NCBI GenBank assembly: GCA_902768825.1
Contig: CACXMR010000019.1
Location: 1 to 33,111 of the forward strand
Reading direction: 5' to 3'
DNA length: 33,111 nt
Source: an uncultured Ruminococcus sp.
GTDB lineage: Bacteria > Bacillota > Clostridia > Oscillospirales > Acutalibacteraceae
Made by a program: the position numbers and the translations under genes. Below, one piece after another: positions 1 to 7,800 of this stretch; position 1 is the stretch's first letter; each line of letters starts with the position of its first letter. Under the pieces are notes generated by a model. The model was not told where the DNA came from. It searched no databases and worked only from the letters and a program-made list of their open reading frames with translations.

Positions 1-68
1 TTCACATAGTCCAACATCGGCAGAAACAACTTAAAGAATAATTTGGCATTTTCAGTATCAAGTGTCAT
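1..68 (-). CDS. IS66-associated downstream protein, N-terminal fragment
   Basis: Only the first 22 codons lie in the window; the gene runs off the left edge. The ATG (68-66) overlaps the end of tnpC by 11 bases, in the ATGA-like coupling typical of genes translated together. The start MTLDTENAKLFF resembles the small protein of unknown function that often follows tnpC in clostridial IS66 elements; this is recalled family knowledge, not a search. Nothing catalytic can be seen in so short a piece. It places the left end of the first IS66 outside the window. Confidence 0.6.
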   Translation of the reverse strand, partial: MTLDTENAKLFFKLFLPMLDYV

Positions 69-1070
69 CGGAAATTTCCTCCTTCCAGGGCAGGATAATC
101 GTTCCGGCAGGCTGCCTGAACAGCTCCGTGAGATATTTTTCTGCATCCATGCCATTAGCCTGTGCTGTAGATACGATTGAATACAGAGCTGCACTGCAAT
201 CTGCACCTCTTGCTGTATTGCTGAACAGCCAGTTCTTTCTGCCGACAGCAAAGGGTCTTATCGCATTTTCAGCACGGTTATTGTCCATTGGAACATTTCC
301 GTTTTCAAGGAATGTGTAAAGATACGCTTTTTCATTTTTGGCATAACCAATGGCCTCCGCAAGCTTGTTTTTACCGCTCACCGGCAAAGGTTCGAGCCAT
401 GCGAAGAATTCATCTATTAACGGCTTTATGATTTTCTGCCGTTCTTTGTATCTTTCATCTGCTGTACAGTTTTTCAGCAAACCCTCCTCGTGATATATTC
501 TTTTTATCCGCTCCACAGCCTGAACGGCAACGGAAGTACTATGGAGCTTTTTATCGGAAGGAATAGCTTCAATGAAACGTCTCCTCAACGTCTCCTCATG
601 TGAGCCCAGCATCCGCAATGCTTCACGTTCTTTAGAACATGATACCCACTGAATTGATCTCGAACGAGATATCCGCTCCAGCCTTTCAGAAATTCTTCTG
701 CGTTTGCACCCTTCCTTGTAGGCTTGTAATCGAAAATGATAATACTACGATCATTGATCTTTCCGTTGCAGTACACCCACATCCTCGATTCACTTGTTGC
801 CTTTCTGCCGCCCTCGTGAAGCACTTGTATGACCGTTTCGTCTGCGTGGATGACTTCACTCAACAGAAGCTGCTTTGTCATTTTCTGTACGACCGGCAGA
901 CACCATTGTTCTGCAGCCGTCAGAACCCAGTTGGACATTGTGGCTTTAAGCAACGGTATTTTCTTTGAAGCGAAATCCTTCTCTTGACGGTGCAGGGGCA
1001 CAGCTTTCCCGTATTTCTCAAAAATAATATGGGCTAAAAGCTCCGGTGAACAATAGCTTCCGGGGATCAT
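58..1070 (-). pseudogene. tnpC: IS66 transposase TnpC, catalytic part, in two frames
   Basis: TnpC is the DDE transposase of IS66. The middle part (1070-585) carries family sequence such as HADETVIQVLHEGG and VRDQFSGYHVLKNVK, ending in CGCWAHMRRR then a stop. The C-terminal part (618-58) resumes in another frame with RRFIEAIPSDKK and ends with NRAENAIRPFAVGRKNW, which holds the conserved catalytic Glu region, and the usual C-terminal tail. The break is explained exactly by an 11-bp tandem duplication at 576-597; removing one copy restores CWAHMRRRFIEA. Upstream, the reading frame also shifts near 1070-1150 against the tnpB/tnpC fusion frame, where part of the zinc-binding region seems lost. 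Not expected to give active transposase. Confidence 0.88.
576..597. repeat. 11-bp perfect tandem duplication breaking tnpC
   Basis: The unit aacgtctcctc occurs at 576-586 and again at 587-597. The extra 11 bases shift the minus-strand tnpC frame. Deleting one unit joins the two transposase frames without a gap, so this is the inactivating event for that part of the gene. Confidence 0.93.
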
Positions 1071-1525
1071 AGGCTTGGGGCAATATGCTTTGACGATATG
1101 GCAGGGTTCAATATCATCAAGTTCTTCATCCTTTTCAGGATCGCTGCCTTTTCTTCTCCGATCTCGACCATTTCTTCACCGCATTTATCGCAGGTCTTAT
1201 CTTCAAGCTCATGAATGACTTTTTCAAAAGGAAGATCAGCCATTGCCTCTTCAAACGTGCGCTTTTTCTTGCGCTTATGCTCCGAAACGGTTATGGTTTC
1301 TTCAGAGGTCTTTTCAGAAACAGCTTTTTCATCCGACATGAAAGAAAGCTGCTCTCCGCCCCCGAGGATAATGGAACTTTGTTCGGACTTTCTTCCGAAC
1401 ATCTGCTTTCTGAACCAGTCAAGCTGACTCTGCACAATGGCCGCCAGACTGTCTATTGATCTGCGAAGGTCAGTGTAGCCTGTGACAAGATATACCTGTG
1501 TTCCGTTAGGAAGATCGTTCAGCAT
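1067..1525 (-). pseudogene. In-frame fusion of truncated TnpB to TnpC N-terminus
   Basis: The first 35 residues or so (MLNDLPNGTQVYLVTGYTD... to AAIVQSQL) match IS66 TnpB, as in the intact copy at 2559-2915. The sequence then changes directly to the TnpC N-terminal region: DWFRKQMFGRKSEQ, a Lys/Arg-rich linker, and the zinc-binding CDKCGEE. Compared with element 2, roughly 440 bases spanning most of tnpB, the gap and the TnpC leucine-zipper start are missing, and the join kept the frame. After the Cys pair the ORF goes out of frame (KAAILKRMKN...) and stops. It may be a short stable protein but cannot carry full TnpB or TnpC function. Confidence 0.85.
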
Positions 1526-1875
1526 AGCTTATTCACCACCGCGATCAATACCTCTGCTGAAATGTTTTCCGGCAATGTTATGTGCAGTCCGTTTTTCTCT
1601 ATGCTGATATTTCCGCCTGATGGTGCCGCCAAGATCGGAACTACTGCTCTTTCTGTTTCCTTTTTTTCTTGTGAATTTTCACCTTTGCCCGATCTCAGAT
1701 ACTCTTCCCTTACCTTGCGGAGATGGTAGTAATATGTTTTGAGGTTTATTCCATTTTGTTTACACCACTCCTGAATACTAAGACCGCTCGATTTCTGTTC
1801 TTCGATTTGTCTGTTCCATTCCTGCAGTCGTACATTCTTCTTTACCATCACTATTTCACTTGCTGTCTTTTCCAC
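1519..1875 (-). CDS. tnpA: IS66 TnpA (HTH accessory protein)
   Basis: 118 residues, full length for IS66 TnpA, an HTH-containing accessory protein required with TnpB and TnpC for transposition. The helix-turn-helix region IQEWCKQNGINLKTYYYHLR is characteristic, followed by a variable linker and a C-terminal region (ISIEKNGLHITLPENISAEV) matching the family. The start is GTG at 1875, chosen because GGAGG lies about 8 bases upstream on the minus strand. Its end overlaps the tnpB/tnpC fusion start by 7 bases, so translation is probably coupled. It is the only apparently intact gene of element 1. Confidence 0.88.
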   Translation of the reverse strand: MEKTASEIVMVKKNVRLQEWNRQIEEQKSSGLSIQEWCKQNGINLKTYYYHLRKVREEYLRSGKGENSQEKKETERAVVPILAAPSGGNISIEKNGLHITLPENISAEVLIAVVNKLC

Positions 1876-2008
1876 CTGTCTTACCTCCGTCTGAATTACT
1901 CTGATTTACTCCATTGGACTTGTTCAGACTATTTTTGATTTTGTCATTTAGTCTGAATGTCTACTTGGAGCTTATTATACTCTTTCAGAATTTGGAGAGG
2001 AAGACGAT

Positions 2009-2023
2009 GGGGGTGATGCTTAC
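2009..2023 (-). repeat. Terminal inverted-repeat tip of IS66 element 1
   Basis: Read on the minus strand from 2023 the sequence begins GTAAGCATCACCCCC. The opening GTAAGC is shared with the tip of element 2 at 3370. The first bases create the TAA that stops the interrupted tnpC of element 2. Confidence 0.75.
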
Positions 2024-2484
2024 CATTTAACTACCTCTACATAATGCTTGAGTATGAACAGCTTTGACGGAACATAAACAAGTTCATCATGCACGAATTC
2101 TTTACCAACGGTTTTCATCTCGCTGCCGCATCTGTCGCAGGTTTTGTCCTCAACTTCATGAATTACTTCTTCAATGGGAAGATCTTTAATTATCTCAGCA
2201 CGACTGCGCTTTTTCTTTCTCTTATGTGCAGGGACTGCTACTTCCGCAGCTTCCTCACGGCGTGCTTCGGTTTCCGCTTCATTGAACAGGCTTAATTGTT
2301 CCGGATTTTCGGTATTATGAAGCACCTTCTTTTCGTTTTTCTGTCCGAAGGCTGCTTTTCTTAGCATATCAACCTGCTGTTGAAGACGTTCATTCTCCGC
2401 GTTAAGAGTTTCATTTTCTGCACGAAGAGCGTCATTTTCGGCGGCAAGCTCATCTATTGTACGTTCTTTTCTTTGTTTTTCCAT
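2020..2484 (-). pseudogene. tnpC: IS66 TnpC N-terminus, cut off by IS insertion
   Basis: 154 residues; family TnpC proteins are roughly 450-550. Residues 1-45 form a leucine-zipper-like coiled coil (ENDALRAENETLNAENERLQ), then the AFGQKNEK region, an acidic/Lys-rich linker (AHKRKKKRSR) and the zinc-binding CDRCGSEM. The protein ends VEVVKW-stop, and the TAA is supplied by the terminus of element 1 (GTAAGC). The catalytic domain should continue beyond the left end of element 1, outside the window. The RBS and ATG lie at 2484, about 75 bases after tnpB. Confidence 0.9.
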
Positions 2485-2558
2485 GACTTGATTTCTTCTG
2501 TATATGATATTTTTGTTCTATCACAAGCAGGTGAACATACTGTATCTATGCTATGAAC

Positions 2559-2915
2559 TTAATACAAACATTTTCTTTTGCCCGGTCTGATCGCTTTTTT
2601 CTGCTCAATTTCAAGCCCCTCCATCAGCCATCGAAGCTGCTGTGAAGTAAGCTGTTTTGTCTCGCATTCTGTTCTCGGCCAACGATAACGCCCGTTATCT
2701 AGCCTTTTGTAAAACAGCAGAAATCTGTCTCCGTCCCACACAAGTGCTTTCATCTTTGTGCTATTCCTTCCGCAGAACAGATACACTGCTTTACTGTACA
2801 CATCCTTTCCGACAGAGCCCTCTACGATCTGTGCAAGACCGTCTATTCCTTTTCGCATATCCGTATATCCGGTCACGATATACACTGTTGCTCCGATCAG
2901 TATTTCCGTCAGCAT
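2559..2915 (-). CDS. tnpB: IS66 TnpB (IS66 Orf2 family)
   Basis: 118 residues, the usual full length of IS66 TnpB. The hallmark N-terminal sequence TVYIVTGYTDMRKGIDGLA is followed by VYLFCGRNSTKMKALVWDGD, FLLFYKRLDNGRYRWP and a C-terminal basic tail. TnpB is essential for transposition of many IS66 elements; its biochemical role is not settled. The gene overlaps tnpA by 7 bases and precedes tnpC by about 75, the standard IS66 operon order. It looks intact, unlike the remnant fused to tnpC in element 1. Confidence 0.92.
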   Translation of the reverse strand: MLTEILIGATVYIVTGYTDMRKGIDGLAQIVEGSVGKDVYSKAVYLFCGRNSTKMKALVWDGDRFLLFYKRLDNGRYRWPRTECETKQLTSQQLRWLMEGLEIEQKKAIRPGKRKCLY

Positions 2916-3229
2916 TTAAATGCACCTATTATCGCTGCAATCTTTTCCGAAGGAACATCTGATGATATCTCTACTTTCAGATTTCCGGATTCAATTCTTA
3001 TTGCTGCATGGTCTGTTTCTGTATTCTCCGTGATTTCAGTAACCGGTACAGGTATCTGCTCACACAGGTTTTCTCTGATCTTGCGCAAACGATAATAATA
3101 TGCACTTGTGCTGATCCCTTCCTGCCTGCACCACTGTGTTACTGTCAGACCAGATTCTTGCCTTGCTAGCTCTGTTTCCGACCAGTTATGCAGTTGTACT
3201 TCCTTTTTGACCATTGCTACTTTATCCAT
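2909..3229 (-). CDS. tnpA: IS66 TnpA (HTH accessory protein)
   Basis: 106 residues from the ATG at 3229, chosen over a longer in-frame start because GGAGG lies about 7 bases upstream on the minus strand. The HTH region (VTQWCRQEGISTSAYYYRLR) matches the copy at 1519-1875 and the IS66 TnpA family. The C-terminal half, IRIESGNLKVEISSDVPSEK, is the conserved second block. It overlaps tnpB by 7 bases. It appears intact, but element 2 as a whole is disrupted in tnpC. Confidence 0.88.
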   Translation of the reverse strand: MDKVAMVKKEVQLHNWSETELARQESGLTVTQWCRQEGISTSAYYYRLRKIRENLCEQIPVPVTEITENTETDHAAIRIESGNLKVEISSDVPSEKIAAIIGAFKC

Positions 3230-3355
3230 GCATTTTCCTCCAATCAACTCCAATTGAAGTTCGTTGGAGTTCACTGGATTCCATTTCACTTCCTTGGAGT
3301 TTTTCTATTCGCAGTTTATTGTAGCATGGTTTCTTCAATTTGGCGCGGTGCGTGG

Positions 3356-3370
3356 GTATTTGACGCTTAC
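3356..3370 (-). repeat. Terminal inverted-repeat tip of IS66 element 2
   Basis: The plus strand gtatttgacgcttac ends at 3370; on the minus strand it reads GTAAGCGTCAAATAC, the tip form known for many IS66 elements. The matching opposite end is not in the window. Confidence 0.78.
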
Positions 3371-3452
3371 CTTTCCGCCCAACCACAGACTCAGGTAATG
3401 GGGACAGCTTCGAGGGATCCTCGGAGTGGTGAGATTTCAATGAGGTCAATGA

Positions 3453-3736
3453 CATGACCGTCCGGTAGGTTCCCGTGATTATAAGGAAATTAACCAAAGT
3501 CTTTTGGATTACAGGGAAGCTGAAGCGATGCTTCAAGCTATTGCTTCGGTGGCAAAGGCGGCTGATTTACGGTTTACGAGGCTTGGGAATGGTTACTGTC
3601 GTCAAGTTGATAGCTCTAATGATTGTGTTTTCGGTACATTTCCATACGCTCGCCAGAAAGGATTTGCAAGAATGTGACGAAGATAAAAGTGCACATCAGC
3701 GATCCACCCCGAATTGTTGCAGAGAAGAACAGATAG
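3453..3736 (+). pseudogene. Decayed coding remnant of unknown origin
   Basis: A 75-codon open stretch without a start (3453-3677) reads like real protein: SRDYKEINQSLLDYREAEA, then LQAIASVAKAADLRFTRLG and VFGTFPYARQKGFARM, then a stop. A second frame continues with KVHISDPPRIVAEKNR and stops at 3736. The change of frame between the two pieces suggests a frameshifted C-terminal part of a gene whose beginning was lost at or before the IS66 insertion at 3370. I do not recognise the family. It could be a chance open frame; the composition of the peptide argues weakly against that. Confidence 0.35.
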
Positions 3737-3786
3737 TAAAGGTTTACTGTGATTTGCTCTGCCAACGATATGTATTATGCACCGGT

Positions 3787-4311
3787 TTAGGAGTTAATGA
3801 CATCCGAATAGACACGGTATGTATTGTCATCAAAAAGGACCCATTTGATAATATCCAGCTTGTCCGGATGCTCCTCAACGAAGCGTTTTACTGTGCTGAC
3901 AGCAATTCTTGCGGCTTCCTCAAGTGGGAAATGATACACTCCGGTGGATATGGATGGAAATGCAATACTGCGGATATTATTCTCTACCGCAAGCTCCAGG
4001 CAGGAACGGTAACATGACGCAAGCAGCTCACGTTCGTTTGCTTTGCCGCCTCTCCACACAGGTCCTGGAGTATGAATAACGTATTCACAGGGCAAATCAT
4101 ACGCCTTGGTTATCTTAGCCTGACCTGTCTTACATCCGTGCAGCTTTATGCACTCCTGTAGCAGTCCCTTTCCTGCCGCACGATGTATCGCACCGTCAAC
4201 GCCTCCGCCACCTAACAGACTGGTATTTGCTGCATTTGCAATTGCCTGCACACCATGATCTTTTGTAATATCCCCTCGAACTGCCATTATCCTTGTCGTT
4301 GAGTCCATCAT
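3787..4311 (-). CDS. Macro-domain protein (O-acetyl-ADP-ribose deacetylase type)
   Basis: 174 residues, about the usual size of a stand-alone macro domain such as YmdB. Motifs: GDIT near residue 13, [18 protein letters not shown] near 27-44 (the ADP-ribose loop with the Asn implicated in catalysis), VIHTPGPVW near 78, and [10 protein letters not shown] near 120, which contacts the distal ribose/phosphates. The likely role is removal of acetyl from O-acetyl-ADP-ribose or of ADP-ribose from proteins; which one cannot be told from sequence. A GAGGGGG RBS precedes the start; the second Met is an alternative. It stands alone between decayed DNA on both sides, so it may be part of an accessory region. 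Confidence 0.92.
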   Translation of the reverse strand: MMDSTTRIMAVRGDITKDHGVQAIANAANTSLLGGGGVDGAIHRAAGKGLLQECIKLHGCKTGQAKITKAYDLPCEYVIHTPGPVWRGGKANERELLASCYRSCLELAVENNIRSIAFPSISTGVYHFPLEEAARIAVSTVKRFVEEHPDKLDIIKWVLFDDNTYRVYSDVINS

Positions 4312-4413
4312 TAATCCCCCTCAAGCAGTTTATTATAATTCGATTATATCACATATCATCACTATGCTTCAATCATAAATTATACTATTCCTTAACTAAG
4401 AATATGACAATAA

Positions 4414-4590
4414 CCAAGAACGTTCTGTGATACTGCGGGTGGTATTGCACAAGCGGTCAACGACTTTGTCAAGGGTCTGGGATATTACCTTCTCGATAGG
4501 AACATGAAAAACCGTCAGATTATTCGTCAGATTGTATCAAATGAGTGCAGGAAATCTGACGGATTTTCAAGAGCATTTGGTGAAAGATGA
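4414..4590 (+). pseudogene. C-terminal coding remnant, unknown
   Basis: A 58-codon open stretch with no start or RBS reads GGIAQAVNDFVKGLGYYLL, then DRNMKNRQIIRQIVSNECRK and GFSRAFGER, then TGA at 4588. The amphipathic, charged composition looks like the tail of a real protein. I do not recognise it. With the remnant at 3453-3736 it suggests that this strip between the IS66 elements and the amylase is the residue of a decayed gene or inserted element. Confidence 0.3.
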
Positions 4591-4846
4591 TGGAATAAGA
4601 TCAAGTATTTGCGGGTGTTTTATCGCAAAATACAAAAAACAATACTTTCGTGTATAATTTTATTTATATATAATTTACAAATAGTATGTTTTGTGGTATT
4701 ATTATACTGGATAAGTTTAAATGAACGGGGGTGATAAAAAATATATTCATACCGGCAAAATCTGCTTTGTAGGAACTTTTTTTCAATCCGGCTTATGAGT
4801 GCGGAAGAATACCGCCTCAAATCTTAGCAAAGAAAGAAGGAGCAAA
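4591..4846. other. AT-rich leader region of the amylase gene
   Basis: No gene seen. The stretch 4620-4720 is very AT-rich and holds several TATAAT-like hexamers (for example near 4653 and 4665), but none has a convincing -35 at 16-18 bases. The amylase RBS (GAAGGAG) lies at 4835-4842. Transcription of the amylase presumably starts in this interval. Confidence 0.4.
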
Positions 4847-7800
4847 ATGTCAAGTAAAACTAAGAGTTTTTTCAAAAAGCTGTTGAGCTCGGTGCTTTCT
4901 GCTGCGTGTCTTGTATCAGGAACAGCAGTTATGAGTGCAGCTATCGGATCGGCTGTATCTGAAGCCAACCTTGAGGCGCATGCAGCTAATCCGGACAAAT
5001 TGCCTGCGTTTTCGTGGGACAATGCAACAGTCTATTTCCTTTTGACAGACCGTTTCAAAAACGGTGACACCTCCAATGACCACGCTTATGGCAGAGGCAT
5101 GAACAACGGTTCTGTAGTCAACTATGACATGACAGGATCCTTCATGGGAGGCGACTTTAAGGGTATTACCCAGGCAATCGAGGAAGGCTATTTTGATGAC
5201 CTGGGCGTAAACGCCATCTGGCTTTCAGCTCCCTATGAGCAGGTCCACGGCTACTGCGTTGCAGGCGAAGGCGACAGCTTTGCACATTACGCCTATCACG
5301 GCTATTATGTGCTTGACTACACAGAGCCTGACCTTAACTTCGGTACCAAGGCAGACTTCAAGGAAATGGTAGATACCGCTCACTTACACGGCATCCGTAT
5401 CGTTATGGATATCGTTATGAACCACTCAGGCTACAACACCATGCAGGATATGTATGAGTTTGGGTTCGGCGAGCTGAAGAGCGGCTGGGATACCTATTAT
5501 TATGCACATCAGAATGTTAACAACTCTGCCTATCACGGTTTTATAAACTATTCGGCAAACGCTAACCCCTCATGGTCAGACTGGTGGGGCCCCAACTGGA
5601 TCCGCTGCGGTCTGCCGAACTATAATACATATGGCCAAGGTCCCTCCGAGCAGATCGAGTGCCTGTCAGGCCTTCCTGACTTCAGAACAGAGTCCAGTAA
5701 TCTGGTAGGTATTCCTAAGTTCCTCCAGACAAAGTGGGAAAAAGAAGGCACACTTGAAGCCAAGCAGAAAAAGTACACCGATGACACCGTTACAGGTCAC
5801 ATCTCCACATGGCTTGCTGAGTGGGTCGAGGAATTCGGCGTTGACGGCTTCCGCTGTGATACCGCAAAGCACGTTGGCAAGACTGAATGGGGTCAGCTCA
5901 AGGCCAAGTGCGTGGCAGCTCTCAAGCAATGGAGACAGAACAACCCCTCAGCAGTGGGCGCTGACTGGACAGACGACTTCTGGATGACCGGTGAGCACTT
6001 CGGTCATTCAGTGGAAAAGGACGACTACTACACCACAGGCGGCTTCGATTCAATGATCAACTTCGATTTTGCTCCGTCAGTAAACAACTCCCTTATTCCG
6101 TCGGCAAGCCAAGTAGAGAGTATATACAGCAGATACGCAAGCTCCATTAACTCTGATCCGAGCTTCAACGTGCTGACATATCTTGCTTCTCACGATACTA
6201 CTCTCATCAAGGGCGACAGAAAATATGCAGGCTCCTTCCTGCTGATGTGTCCCGGCGGCATTCAGATCTATTACGGCGATGAGACGGGCAGACCTCTCGA
6301 CACCGGTGCAAAGGCTAATGCCGATGCCAACGCAGGTCATCAGCTCAGGACCTTCATGAACTGGGGCAGCATTGACGATGATATTCTCTCACACTGGCAG
6401 AAGGTCGGTCAGTTCCGTAACAACCATCTTGCAGTAGGCGCAGGCGCACATAGTGTAATTTCAAATTACAACTCATCCACAGGCTATACCTTCTCAAGAA
6501 CATATAAGGATGACAAGATAGTTGCAACACTGTTTGCACCTGTAAATATGGATATTACTGTAGATGTTAGCGGAGTATTTGCGGACGGCACCGATGTAGA
6601 AAACTTCTATGACAATACAACAGGCATCGTAACAGACGGCAAGGTAACCTTTAACTCAGGCGCAAACGGCACTATCCTCATTCAGCCTTGCACAGAGAAA
6701 AGAGGACGTGTAGCTGTTACTCACTTTGATTCAACCAGGAACAAGGTTATCAAAACTGAGACTCTCTCCGGTACTATCGGTCAGTCATACGCTGTTGAAC
6801 CCCTTGATCTGTTCGGATATACCAATTCATCGGTTGAAGGCGATTTAACAGGTACTTTCAGCGAAGAACAAAATCAGGTCACTATATACTACACTCTTAA
6901 TGATGGCTATGCATATCTTACAGTAAAATATGTTGACGCCGCAAGCAATAGTGAAATCGCCGAATCAGAGGAAAAAGTATATGCTATAGGCTCTTCCTAT
7001 GCAAGTGACTTAGCTTCGATGCAAAAGAGTATAAAGAACTATGAATTGGATGCCGATGCATCGGATCTTGGTTCAGGCACTATCAGTGAAACAGCAAATA
7101 TCGTTACATTCAGATACAACTATGTCAAACCCAGCTATCTTAAAGTACACTACTACAATGCAAATAACTGGTCAAGCGTATATATGTATGCATACACCGG
7201 TACAGATTCCACGTTAGCAGAGCCTCTCGGCGGGTGGCCGGGCACTGCTATGACAAGCGAAAGCAACAACTGGTATGTACTCGAAGTTCCGGAAGTTGAA
7301 AGCGCAAGGGTACTGTTCTCAAATAACGATAGTTCTCAGGAACCCGGTGCTGGTGTCCCCGGATATGAGCTTGCTGGCGAAGTATGGCTGAAGAACAAAC
7401 ATCTTCTGACTCCTTCAAAGGTAAATATACTTTATGTCACAACAGGCGGAGAAATACTTGCAAGCGAAACTCTTAACGGTTTTGCAGGCGACCCATACGC
7501 AACAGAGGCAAAGGAGTTTGATGATTACGAGCTTACAGCAACTCCCGAAAATGCGTCAGGCACATTCGGTTCAGAAACGATTACGATAACTTACACCTAT
7601 TCCTCTTCTGTTCCGGAACCCGCCCCCCTCACAAATGACTCAACCCTTTCGGCAGAAAGCATAGAGCTTGGACAAAGCCTTACAGTAAACGCTTCCGCAC
7701 AGGGCGGCACAGCTCCTTATCAGTACAACGCACTCTATAAGCTTTCTTCAAGCTCAGAATGGACCACTGCTCAGGCTTACAGCGATAACGACACTATAGT

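Larger units (their letters stand above)
1..2023 (-). mobile_element. IS66-family element 1 (decayed, left end outside window)
   Basis: A minus-strand tnpA - tnpB/tnpC series is followed by a small passenger gene. The right terminus is set at 2023, where the minus strand begins GTAAGCATCACCCCC, matching the GTAAGCG-type tips of IS66 elements and of the second copy at 3370. The element is dead or non-autonomous: tnpB is fused to tnpC by a deletion, and tnpC is further broken by a frame change near 1070-1150 and an 11-bp duplication at 576-597. It sits inside tnpC of IS66 element 2, so it arrived later. Confidence 0.85.
2024..3370 (-). mobile_element. IS66-family element 2 (right part, interrupted by element 1)
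   Basis: It contains intact tnpA and tnpB and the first third of tnpC. The tnpA-side terminus is at 3370, where the minus strand starts GTAAGCGTCAAATACCC, a typical IS66 tip. Its sequence differs clearly from element 1, so the two are different IS66 lineages. Bases 2024-2031 (catttaac) should be one copy of the 8-bp target duplication made by element 1; the partner would lie left of the window. The flank 3371-3378 (ctttccgc) should be this element's own target duplication. Confidence 0.85.

Noticed and set aside
3475-4017. A 180-codon plus-strand open frame
   Set aside because: It overlaps the macro-domain gene on the opposite strand, lacks an RBS, and has Cys-rich, unfamily-like sequence; its first part is only a different frame of the decayed remnant.
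4799-4846. A longer GTG start for the amylase
   Set aside because: It has no RBS and would put 16 charged residues before the signal peptide; the ATG at 4847 has a good RBS.
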